Assembly (NCBI RefSeq): GCF_003386235.1 | Contig: NZ_QRDZ01000033.1 | Coordinates: 1-64,000 of the forward strand | Direction: 5' to 3' | Source of the DNA: Cohnella phaseoli | GTDB lineage: Bacteria; Bacillota; Bacilli; Paenibacillales; Paenibacillaceae | Length of the DNA stretch: 64,000 bases | Shown: piece after piece, positions 41,797 to 48,860 of the stretch | Numbering within the stretch: the stretch's first letter is position 1 | Layout: every line of letters begins with the position of its first letter | The notes under the pieces: generated by a model | Seen by the model: the letters and a program-made list of their open reading frames with translations, nothing else | Database searches by the model: none | What the model was told of the DNA's origin: nothing | Program-made: the position numbers and the translations under genes

Positions 41797-42642
41797 ATGT
41801 CTGAATGTAAACTGTTTGTCGATTATGATCAACACGAGAATGGAGTCCAGATCGTAGATTTAATAGAGAAGCTGGCCGACAGTCCAGAGAACGCGCAGCT
41901 CGAAAGTCTCATTATCGGCGACTGGGGCGGCGCCTACGAGCATGATTCGAGCCCGGTTGTCGAGGCGCTTGTTCGCTTGAAGGACCGTTTTCCGCAGCTG
42001 CGCCGTTTGTTTATTGGCGATATGTCTTACGAGGAATGCGAAGTCTCCTGGATTAATCAATCCAATATCGGACCGATTTTGACCGCTTATCCTGAACTGA
42101 CATCGCTGACGATCAAAGGGAGCACGGGTCTCAGCCTTGATCCCGCTAGTCACGAGAAGCTGGAGGAGCTTGTCATTATTTGCGGCGGACTGGGCAAAGA
42201 GGTCATCGCCAGCATTAGCGAAGGAAGCTTCAAGAGCTTGAAAAAGCTGGAACTGTATCTGGGGGTAGAGGATTACGGTTTTGACGGCGGTCTGGAAGAC
42301 ATTCTCCCGCTGATCGAACCCGGTAAATTCCCGAAGCTTACTTATCTCGGCCTCAAGGATAGCGAGATTCAAGATGAAATCGCGATTGCCGTAGCGAACG
42401 CTCCGATTGTCGATCAATTACATACGTTAGACCTCTCCATGGGCACATTGTCGGATGAGGGAGCAGAAGCCCTCCTTCAGAGCGAGAAGGTCAAGAAGCT
42501 GGAGTTTCTTGATCTAAGCTACCATTATATGTCCGATAAAATGATGAAGCGTTGGCAGGAGTCCGGCATCAAAGCGGATATTAGCGATCATCAGGGCGAC
42601 GCAGAAGATGAGGATTATCGTTATCCTTCCTTGACGGAATAA
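41797..42642 (+). CDS. STM4015-family leucine-rich-repeat-like protein
   Basis: A 281-residue acidic protein without catalytic motif. Leucine-rich segments recur: LESLIIGDWGG, LRRLFIGDMSY, LTSLTIKGS, LKKLELYLG, LTYLGLKDS, LHTLDLSMG and LEFLDLSYHYM, spaced 25-35 residues, so it should form a curved solenoid suited to protein binding. First gene of a six-gene operon. The order and mixture of genes match what I recall as the STM4015-STM4011 set named after Salmonella loci. Function unknown; by analogy to other solenoids it may hold the substrate or the other enzymes. ATG 41797 follows AGGAGGGATCGTC. Confidence 0.82.
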   Translation: MSECKLFVDYDQHENGVQIVDLIEKLADSPENAQLESLIIGDWGGAYEHDSSPVVEALVRLKDRFPQLRRLFIGDMSYEECEVSWINQSNIGPILTAYPELTSLTIKGSTGLSLDPASHEKLEELVIICGGLGKEVIASISEGSFKSLKKLELYLGVEDYGFDGGLEDILPLIEPGKFPKLTYLGLKDSEIQDEIAIAVANAPIVDQLHTLDLSMGTLSDEGAEALLQSEKVKKLEFLDLSYHYMSDKMMKRWQESGIKADISDHQGDAEDEDYRYPSLTE

Positions 42643-42644
42643 CG

Positions 42645-43862
42645 ATGAAAGCGATGATTATCATCGGCAATTCCGGCAACAGAAGAACGAACGGACTGCA
42701 AGCGGCGAGAGCTCGGCTGGGGTTGCCCCCAGCCTTTGTTTTAGATTACATCGATGTGCTGCAGGGAAAATCGTCTTTACGTTCGCTGGCCGAGCGGTTG
42801 AGGCAAATAACGGATGAACCGCCGCTGCTGCGAATCGACGCGCCGGGGGAGCATTTTGAAGTCGAGAGAGAGCTGATTGCGCTTGGCGCTTCCGATGCGG
42901 ATCGCCCCGGTCTCGGTGACCTCAACGATCGCTGGCTAAAGACGGAGGGCAAAGCGCCGTTTCAACCTGTTTCATCGCGGGCTGCCCGCAGCATGATGGA
43001 AATCAAGGGCAAGCTGTATCATCCATCCCAGTGGTTTCGCGGGTATTGCCGTTTGCTGTCGCAGTTGGATCAGGAAGCCGGGCAACTGTGGACCGAGCCG
43101 CGTTGGATGAACGCTCCTGAAGACATTGCGGCCATGTTCGATAAGAGGCTGACGCACCGGTTGTTATCGTCCGCCGCATTGCCTGTGCCGAGAAGATTGG
43201 CTGCTCCGGAAGCGCTCCCGGATTACGATGCTCTGCGCGAGGCGATGGATAGCGAGAGAGTGCGCCGGCTGTTTATAAAACTCGCAACAGGCTCGGGAGC
43301 CTGCGGCGTAATCGCTTATCAAGTCAATCCGGTTACAGGGGCGGAATCGGCGGTCACGACAATCGGCGTGGAAAACTATGCGGCCAAACCTCCGTTATTT
43401 TATAACGTCAAAAAGCTGGTGAACTACACCGAGCAGCGTTCCATCCGTCAAATCGTCAACTGGGTATTGGGGCATGGCGCTCATGTGGAGCAATGGATTC
43501 CGAAGGCCGCTTATCAGAATCGCACGTTCGATATCCGGCAGCTTGTCGTGTCCGGCAAGTCGTGTCATAGCATCGCCAGAGCAAGCAAAACACCAATAAC
43601 GAATTTGCATCTAGACAGTCAGCGTTTGAGTTTAGGCGAGGTTGGCTTGTCCGAAGAACTGCAAGCTTCCGTACGCCAATGCGCCGAACAGACGTTAGCG
43701 GTATTTCCGCGTTCTGCCGTTGCCGGTATCGACGTGTTACTCAGCAGCGGCTCCTATCGGCCTTTTGTGCTGGATGTGAATCCGTTTGGCGATTTGCTCT
43801 ATGATTGCTACTACGAAGGATCGAATCCTTACGAATGGGAAATGAAATCATGTTTAATATGA
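42645..43862 (+). CDS. STM4014-family ATP-grasp-like protein
   Basis: A 405-residue protein. The C-terminal part has ATP-grasp features: an FIKLATGSGACGVI segment (Lys near 212, after RRLFIK) like the nucleotide-binding lysine and flexible loop, and FVLDVNPFGDLL near 375-383 with the Asp-x-Asn metal pair (D377, N379). ATP-grasp enzymes join a carboxylate to an amine or thiol through an acyl-phosphate. The N-terminal 100 residues (MIIIGNSGNRRTNGLQAAR) look like a small Rossmann-like pre-grasp domain. It starts 2 bp after the previous stop. Substrates are unknown. Confidence 0.8.
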   Translation: MKAMIIIGNSGNRRTNGLQAARARLGLPPAFVLDYIDVLQGKSSLRSLAERLRQITDEPPLLRIDAPGEHFEVERELIALGASDADRPGLGDLNDRWLKTEGKAPFQPVSSRAARSMMEIKGKLYHPSQWFRGYCRLLSQLDQEAGQLWTEPRWMNAPEDIAAMFDKRLTHRLLSSAALPVPRRLAAPEALPDYDALREAMDSERVRRLFIKLATGSGACGVIAYQVNPVTGAESAVTTIGVENYAAKPPLFYNVKKLVNYTEQRSIRQIVNWVLGHGAHVEQWIPKAAYQNRTFDIRQLVVSGKSCHSIARASKTPITNLHLDSQRLSLGEVGLSEELQASVRQCAEQTLAVFPRSAVAGIDVLLSSGSYRPFVLDVNPFGDLLYDCYYEGSNPYEWEMKSCLI

Positions 43863-44635
43863 ACGAAATTGTAGGCAGTCACGATCTTCTCATGATTACA
43901 TTGGACACGCTGCGCTATGACGCGGCAGTCCTGGAGGAGAAGAATTGCCCGAATTTGTGCGGCGGCGGGCATTGGGAGCTGCGGCATACGCCGGGCAGCT
44001 TTACTTATGCGGCTCATCACGCTTTTTTTGGCGGATTTCTGCCGACTCCGGCGACCAAGAACAAATCGGAACACGTGCGTCTGTTTCATTCGAAGAATAC
44101 GGGATTAAAGACGCATCCGCATACATGGCAATTTGATTCGACCGATCTCGTATCCGGGCTGCAGGCGGAAGGCTACCGTACGATTTGCATTGGCGGCGTC
44201 ATTTTTTTCACCAAAAAAGTTCCGCTGGCCAAAGTGCTCCCCGGCTATTTTCAGGAGAGCTACTGGCGAATGACGTTCGGAGTGACGAATCCGCGCTCGA
44301 CCGAACATCAGGTCAACCATGCGCTCAAGCTGCTGCAAAATGCGGATCAGGGTCAGCGTCTGTTTCTGTTTATGAACGTATCGGCGATTCATGGACCGAA
44401 TCATTATTTCGTGCCGGGTGCGAAAGTGGACTCGGTTGAGACGCAGCGAGCGGCGCTTCGCTATGCGGACGGTGAGCTCGGTCGGCTGTTTCAGGCTTTC
44501 AGAGAACGGGAACGACCCGTATTTTGTATGGTATTCTCCGATCATGGCACCGCTTATGGCGAAGACGGCTATCAAGGCCATAGGTTGGCGCATGAGGTCG
44601 TATGGAATGTGCCTTATCGGGAATTTATTTTGTAA
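43850..44635 (+). CDS. STM4013-family hydrolase (alkaline phosphatase/sulfatase superfamily)
   Basis: A 261-residue cytosolic protein. LLMITLDTLRYDA near residues 13-25 supplies the first metal-binding Asp (D19), and VFSDHGTAYGEDGYQGH near 228-244 supplies Asp231/His232 and His244, the layout of the sulfatase/phosphatase fold. I see no C/S-x-P-S-R sulfatase signature, so the nucleophile is unclear and a phosphoester or phosphonate substrate is as likely as a sulfate ester. Start: ATG 43850 (GGGA 8 nt before) overlaps STM4014 by 13 bp; ATG 43859 would give an ATGA overlap. No signal peptide. Confidence 0.8.
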   Translation: MFNMNEIVGSHDLLMITLDTLRYDAAVLEEKNCPNLCGGGHWELRHTPGSFTYAAHHAFFGGFLPTPATKNKSEHVRLFHSKNTGLKTHPHTWQFDSTDLVSGLQAEGYRTICIGGVIFFTKKVPLAKVLPGYFQESYWRMTFGVTNPRSTEHQVNHALKLLQNADQGQRLFLFMNVSAIHGPNHYFVPGAKVDSVETQRAALRYADGELGRLFQAFRERERPVFCMVFSDHGTAYGEDGYQGHRLAHEVVWNVPYREFIL

Positions 44636-44651
44636 GGGGAGAGGGATTACG

Positions 44652-45992
44652 ATGAACCAAGTAGACCATTTACGCAGTTGGAAGGATCATCTGACCTCGG
44701 AGCCTTATCGCTCTTATTTGTACTCTTATCCGCACAAAACCGCCTATCGAACATTGGAGACGAAGCTGCCGCTTTCCGAGCTATGGAGCCGGGAGCTAGC
44801 GGATACGTTCTTTTTATATATGCATATTCCGTTTTGCGGGGCTCGCTGCGGCTTTTGTAATTTGTTCACTTTACCTGACAAAAGAGCGGACGTACACGCC
44901 GAATACGTGGATGCTCTGGAAAGACAAGCCGCACAGTGGGCTCCGTTCATTCGGAGCAAGCCGATCGCCAGGTTTGCCGTCGGTGGAGGAACTCCGACTT
45001 TGCTCGTCCCCGAACAGCTTGATCGATTGTTTCATATTGCCCAGCATGTTGTAGGCATGGACCCGTCTCAAGCTTCCATCTCGGTAGAAACCTCTCCCGA
45101 AACGGTAACTCCCGACCGCTTGGCCATTATAAAAAATAGGCAAGTCGACCGGGTCAGTATGGGCATTCAAAGCTTCGTCGAGTCCGAAGCGGAAGCAATC
45201 TACCGTCCGCAGAAGCCGCAGGAAGTGGAAACGGCTTTGAAGCTGCTCAAGCAGCAGCAATTTCCGATTCTCAATCTGGATTTGATCTATGGACTCCCCG
45301 ATCAGACGCTCCAATCCTGGATGTATTCGCTAGATCGGGCGCTATCTTACGAGCCGGAGGAAGTGTTCATTTATCCGCTGTATACGCGGGAGCATACGAT
45401 TGTCAAGCCGGAGCAGATCAGACAGAGCGGCGAGGATCGGAGGTTGGAGCTCTATAAGGCTGCGCGGGAGCGGTTGCTGGAGCGAGGGTATACTCAGTAT
45501 TCGATGCGCAGGTTCGCCAAAGCGGAAGCCGGCTCGGACAAAACGCTGCTTTCTTACGGCTGCCACGACGAAGGTATGATCGGACTCGGTTGCGGAGCGC
45601 GCTCTTATACGAATACGGTCCATTACTCTTCGCGCTACAGCGTGGGACGCTCCGCCACGGCGAGCATTATTGCCGATTATGTGGCTCAGAACGATTACAG
45701 CTATGCCGATTACGGGGTTGTGCTTAGCAAGGACGACCAACAGCGCCGTTTTATTCTGAAATCGTTGCTTCATACGGAAGGCTTGGCGCTGGACGGCTAT
45801 GCGGAGCGGTTCACGGCGTCGGCTCTCGCCGATTATCCCGAACTGAACCAACTCCTGGATACCGAGCTTGCCGCGATTGAGAATGGTACGCTGCGGCTCA
45901 CGTCGGAAGGGCTGATGTATTCCGATGCGATCGGGGATTGGTTCATCTCGCCGGAAATACGGGAGCTTATGGAAAGCTGCGTGGTCTCATGA
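44652..45992 (+). CDS. STM4012-family radical SAM protein (HemW-like)
   Basis: A 446-residue radical SAM enzyme. The 4Fe-4S motif is HIPFCGARCGFC (C62-x3-C66-x2-C69). AVGGGTPTLL, SVETSPETV, RVSMGIQSF and NLDLIYGLPDQT are as in HemW/HemN-type proteins, and the C-terminal 100 residues resemble a HemN C domain. It is not the cell's HemW by context. ATG 44652 follows GGGGAGAGGGATTAC. Its stop overlaps the next radical SAM start (ATGA), so the two are made together. Reaction unknown. Confidence 0.85.
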   Translation: MNQVDHLRSWKDHLTSEPYRSYLYSYPHKTAYRTLETKLPLSELWSRELADTFFLYMHIPFCGARCGFCNLFTLPDKRADVHAEYVDALERQAAQWAPFIRSKPIARFAVGGGTPTLLVPEQLDRLFHIAQHVVGMDPSQASISVETSPETVTPDRLAIIKNRQVDRVSMGIQSFVESEAEAIYRPQKPQEVETALKLLKQQQFPILNLDLIYGLPDQTLQSWMYSLDRALSYEPEEVFIYPLYTREHTIVKPEQIRQSGEDRRLELYKAARERLLERGYTQYSMRRFAKAEAGSDKTLLSYGCHDEGMIGLGCGARSYTNTVHYSSRYSVGRSATASIIADYVAQNDYSYADYGVVLSKDDQQRRFILKSLLHTEGLALDGYAERFTASALADYPELNQLLDTELAAIENGTLRLTSEGLMYSDAIGDWFISPEIRELMESCVVS

Positions 45993-46843
45993 TAGCGACG
46001 GTTTATTTTCGCGGGAGCTTAAGCTCCTGCAATTACGACTGCCCGTACTGCCCTTTCAGCAAAAACATCGATAGCCGGGAAACGTTGGCTAAAGATCGGC
46101 TGCAGGTTCACACCTTCGTGGATTGGGTAAAGGATCAGGAGAAGAGCGGGCATCAGTTGTCCGTGTTTTTTAATCCTTATGGCGAAGGACTTACGCATCG
46201 CTGGTACAGGGAAGCAATGATTCAGCTGTCGCATATGCCGCATGTTCGTAAAGTCGCGATCCAGACCAACCTCTCTGCCAGCCTCGATTGGACAGATGAT
46301 TTAAACCCGGCGACGGCCGCATTTTGGGCAACCTACCATCCCGGTCAGACGAAGGAAGAGCGATTTGTGCAGCAATGCGGTGAGCTCTATCGGCGGAAAA
46401 TTCCGTTTAGCGTAGGCTGCGTCGGCGTCAAGAGCGCGTTCCAGGCGATTTCATCCGTTCGTGAGGCATTGCCTGAAGATGTGTACCTGTGGGTGAACGC
46501 CTATAAAGATCAAGCCGATTATTATTCGGACGAGGATTTGGCGTTTTTGACACGTATGGACCCTCATTTTGCGCTTAATGTGCAAAATTATGACAGCATG
46601 GGCAAGTCGTGTCGTGCCGGGCAACAAGTGTTTTACGTTCAGGGAGACGGCCGCGTGAAGCATTGCTACAAGGATCGTCAGGTAATCGGGAATTTGTACA
46701 GGGACGGTCTGGAGGGAATATCGAAGGAACGTCCGTGCCGGATGAAGCGATGCGATTGTTATATCGGCTACATCCATATGGAGGGGCAAGCGTTTGGACC
46801 GATTTATGGGGAGCGCTTGCTTGAACGAATCGCTTTCATATAG
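45989..46843 (+). CDS. STM4011-family radical SAM protein
   Basis: A 284-residue radical SAM protein with C14-x3-C18-x2-C21 (CNYDCPYC). Five further cysteines near the C terminus (C208, C226, C250, C255, C257: SCRAG...KHCY...PCRMKRCDC) resemble a SPASM-like auxiliary Fe-S cluster site. Such extra clusters are common in peptide- and small-molecule-modifying radical SAM enzymes. ATG 45989 overlaps the previous stop by 4 bp. FNPYGEGLTH near residue 61 replaces the usual GGE motif. Reaction unknown. Confidence 0.82.
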   Translation: MIATVYFRGSLSSCNYDCPYCPFSKNIDSRETLAKDRLQVHTFVDWVKDQEKSGHQLSVFFNPYGEGLTHRWYREAMIQLSHMPHVRKVAIQTNLSASLDWTDDLNPATAAFWATYHPGQTKEERFVQQCGELYRRKIPFSVGCVGVKSAFQAISSVREALPEDVYLWVNAYKDQADYYSDEDLAFLTRMDPHFALNVQNYDSMGKSCRAGQQVFYVQGDGRVKHCYKDRQVIGNLYRDGLEGISKERPCRMKRCDCYIGYIHMEGQAFGPIYGERLLERIAFI

Positions 46844-46899
46844 AGGGGAGCAGCAGTTGGGCTTGTGCGCATTGGACGGAGGCAGGGGGAGAGGCGGCT

Positions 46900-47490
46900 A
46901 TGGAGACAGATGAAGAGGCGGATGCCGAGATAGAGAGAAGGTTAACGGAGCTTTGCGGTTGGAAGCTGGCAGCGACAATATGGTTGACGGGACTTCCCAG
47001 CTCGGGGAAGACGACAACGGCATTCGCTCTTGCGGCGGCGCTTCGGGAAAGCGGCGTTAAGGTCGAATGTCTGGACGGTGACGAGCTTAGGCGCAAAGTC
47101 GGGCGTGAACTGGGGTTTAGCAGAGAGGACCGGCTGGAAAACATTCGCCGCGCCGTCTACATCAGCAAGCTGCTGAACCGCAACGGGGTTACGACGGTGA
47201 TCTCGATGATTGCGCCCTATGCGGAAATGCGCGACTACGCGCGAGCCGAGTTGGAGTCCTATGTTGAAGTGTATGTGCATTGCCCGCTGGAGGAATGTAT
47301 ACGTCGGGACGTAAAAGGTTTATATGCCAAAGCGATCAAAGGCGAGATTGCTGCATTTACCGGAATTTCGGACATTTACGAGCCGCCGACTCATCCGGAA
47401 ATCACGATCCATACACATACCAACGGGGTCGAGTCGAATGTACGACAAATTTTAGACTCCCTGGCTCGGATTGGTACAAATAGAAGCTAG
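46900..47490 (+). CDS. cysC: CysC-type adenylylsulfate (APS) kinase
   Basis: The 196-residue protein has the P-loop GLPSSGKT (31-38), LDGDELRRKVGRELGFSREDR, the NIRRAVYISKLLNRNGV segment and CPLEECIRRDVKGLYAKA, all diagnostic of CysC, which phosphorylates APS to PAPS. There is no sulfate adenylyltransferase nearby. It lies 57 bp after the radical SAM gene with no terminator between, so it probably belongs to that operon. CysC relatives can phosphorylate other nucleotide-linked groups (for example the Campylobacter phosphoramidate pathway), so the true substrate may be special. The C-terminal codons lie in a repeat (see 47471). Confidence 0.88.
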   Translation: METDEEADAEIERRLTELCGWKLAATIWLTGLPSSGKTTTAFALAAALRESGVKVECLDGDELRRKVGRELGFSREDRLENIRRAVYISKLLNRNGVTTVISMIAPYAEMRDYARAELESYVEVYVHCPLEECIRRDVKGLYAKAIKGEIAAFTGISDIYEPPTHPEITIHTHTNGVESNVRQILDSLARIGTNRS

Positions 47491-47632
47491 TCTGCGATAG
47501 CTGGGGTAGATCGGCGTAATAGGAGATATTCTGCGGTAATTGGGTGGGGGAGATAAGTATAAAGGGGCTTGCCTGCGATTAGGGGGCGGATCGGTACAAA
47601 TAGAAGCTAGCCTGCGACATTAGAGGGCGGAC
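47471..47632. repeat. Degenerate ~40-bp repeats, about four copies
   Basis: GGTACAAATAGAAGCTAG followed by TCTGCGA or CCTGCGA occurs at 47471 and again at about 47592, with two more diverged units of about 40 bp between. The first unit covers the last codons and stop of cysC. The region from 47491 to 47680 contains no gene. Confidence 0.65.
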
Positions 47633-47680
47633 GCCGCTACGAGGAATCGGCGCATAAGGAAGCAGCAGTTTGCACTACCT

Positions 47681-48327
47681 CGGAAGTGGGAGATAAGTCC
47701 GCCGTGCGGTCTTATTGGCTCGATCCGGTGTCGGAAGTGGGAGATAAGACCGCCACACGGTCTTATTGGCTCGTGCCGGTGTCGGAAGTGGGAGATAAGT
47801 CCGCCACGCGGTCTTATTGGCTCGGTCCGGTGTCGGAAGTGGGAGATAAGTCCGCCACACGGTCTTATTGGCCCGGTCCGGTGTCAGAAGTGGGAGATAA
47901 GACCGCCACGCGGTCTTATTGGCCCGATCTGATGTCGGAAGTGGGAGATAAGTCCGCCACGCGGTCTTATTGGCCCGGAACGGGAGCGGAAGTGGGAGAT
48001 AAGTCCGCCGTGCGGTCTTATTGGCTCGGTCCGGTGTCAGAAGTGGGAGATAAGTCCGCCACGCGGTCTTATTGGCTCGGTCCGGTGTCGGAAGTGGGAG
48101 ATAAATCCGCCGCGCGGTCTTATTGGCTCGATCTGATGTCGGAAGTGGGAGATAAGTCCGCCACGCGGTCTTATTGGCTCGGTCCGGTGTCAGAAGTGGG
48201 AGATAAGACCGCCACACGGTCTTATTGGCTCGGTCCGGTGTCGGAAGTGGGAGATAAGACCGCCACACGGTCTTATTGGCTCGATCTGATGTCGGAAGTG
48301 GGAGATAAGCTCGCCACGCGGTCTTAA
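47681..48327. repeat. 51-bp tandem repeat, 12 full copies plus a partial one
   Basis: Units begin with CGGAAGTGGGAGATAAG (or CAGAAG) at 47681 and every 51 bp to 48293. Each contains an inverted repeat, best seen as ATAAGACCGC-CAC-GCGGTCTTAT, a perfect 10-bp hairpin in some units. Because 51 is a multiple of three, both strands show long open frames (a 17-residue repeat on each). These lack ribosome binding sites, and unit differences fall mostly at first and second codon positions, so I treat it as non-coding. Confidence 0.93.
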
Positions 48328-48397
48328 TAAGCGACTGGGGAAGGCAAGCAGCCAATGAGAATAAGTGCCCGGCCCGCGCATATGCTGAAAAATGGGC

Positions 48398-48422
48398 AAA
48401 AAAAAACCACCCCGGAGGGTGG
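48398..48422 (-). terminator. Minus-strand intrinsic terminator of the small RNA
   Basis: On the + strand, nine As (48398-48406) precede CCACCC-CGGA-GGGTGG (48407-48422). Read on the minus strand this is a 6-bp GC-rich stem followed by nine Us. Confidence 0.85.
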
Positions 48423-48470
48423 CTGCACATTGTGCAAGGATTGGATAGGAGTGGAGAGAAACCATACTGT
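48398..48470 (-). ncRNA. Putative ~73-nt small RNA (minus strand)
   Basis: A consensus minus-strand promoter (48477-48505) and a minus-strand terminator (48398-48422) bracket about 73 nt with no ORF. The predicted RNA starts near 48470, has about 30 nt of C/U-rich single strand (UUUCUCUCCACUCCUAUCC), a UGCAC-AAU-GUGCA hairpin, then the terminator CCACCC-UCCG-GGGUGG and nine Us. The CUCUCC and CUCC tracts are complementary to Shine-Dalgarno sequences, the usual design of Gram-positive regulatory RNAs that block translation. I know no named RNA with this sequence. Inference from promoter plus terminator; no expression evidence. Confidence 0.7.
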
Positions 48471-48476
48471 ACTTTT

Positions 48477-48505
48477 ATTATATGTATTCGTTTTCATTTT
48501 GTCAA
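48477..48505 (-). promoter_or_regulatory. Consensus sigma-A promoter on the minus strand
   Basis: Minus strand TTGACA (48505-48500), a 17-bp spacer and TATAAT (48482-48477): both hexamers perfect. It points left, away from the sigma-factor gene. There is no protein gene downstream, only the small RNA. Confidence 0.9.
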
Positions 48506-48517
48506 TAAGCGCTTACA
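48504..48517 (-). promoter_or_regulatory. cre-like (CcpA-type) operator overlapping the small-RNA -35
   Basis: Minus strand TGTAAGCGCTTATT matches the CcpA cre consensus TGWAANCGNTNWCA at 12 of 14 positions and contains the perfect palindrome TAAGCGCTTA. It overlaps the first two bases of the -35 box, a place where a bound LacI-family protein would hinder RNA polymerase. Confidence 0.6.
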
Positions 48518-48526
48518 TTTTATTTT

Positions 48527-48539
48527 TGAAACGGTTTCA
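48527..48539 (-). promoter_or_regulatory. Second LacI-family-type palindrome upstream of the small-RNA promoter
   Basis: TGAAACGGTTTCA is a perfect 13-bp palindrome centred about 22 bp from the first operator, close to two helical turns. It resembles a cre shortened by one base; another LacI-family regulator is equally possible. Confidence 0.5.
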
Positions 48540-48860
48540 TGACGGTTGGATGTAACTTCTCGCTCATTTGGTACGTCTTATTTTGTGCTGAGCGGCAATT
48601 CGATTGCGGATTCTTAATCCGCTGCGCTATTCGGACGCGAAAAACCATGCGATTCCTTAAGACAAACCGCCAATAATTTTGAGAAATTTTTAAGCACATA
48701 ACCCTATTTCCTGTGTTACAATAGCATATAGTATTTGTAAAATACTGGCTCACCAAATTTTACTGCGCTTTCGAGCGCAACTTTTTCGTTTTTGGCCGGT
48801 ACAATTAGGATAGAACGCCGGCTGCGAACGTTCACCCTGAATAGGGGGAGGGTCGCGGGA

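Noticed and set aside
47686..48327. Long + strand ORF of 17-residue repeats, and the opposite-strand ORF at 47675-48430
   Set aside because: Both arise because the 51-bp repeat is a multiple of three without stops. No ribosome binding site, and unit variation is not concentrated at third codon positions.
189..48327. The three arrays as CRISPR loci
   Set aside because: Units are contiguous with no unique spacers, and there are no cas genes in the window.
48520..48756. Minus-strand 78-codon ORF upstream of the sigma gene
   Set aside because: No ribosome binding site, composition of intergenic sequence, and it overlaps the small-RNA control region.
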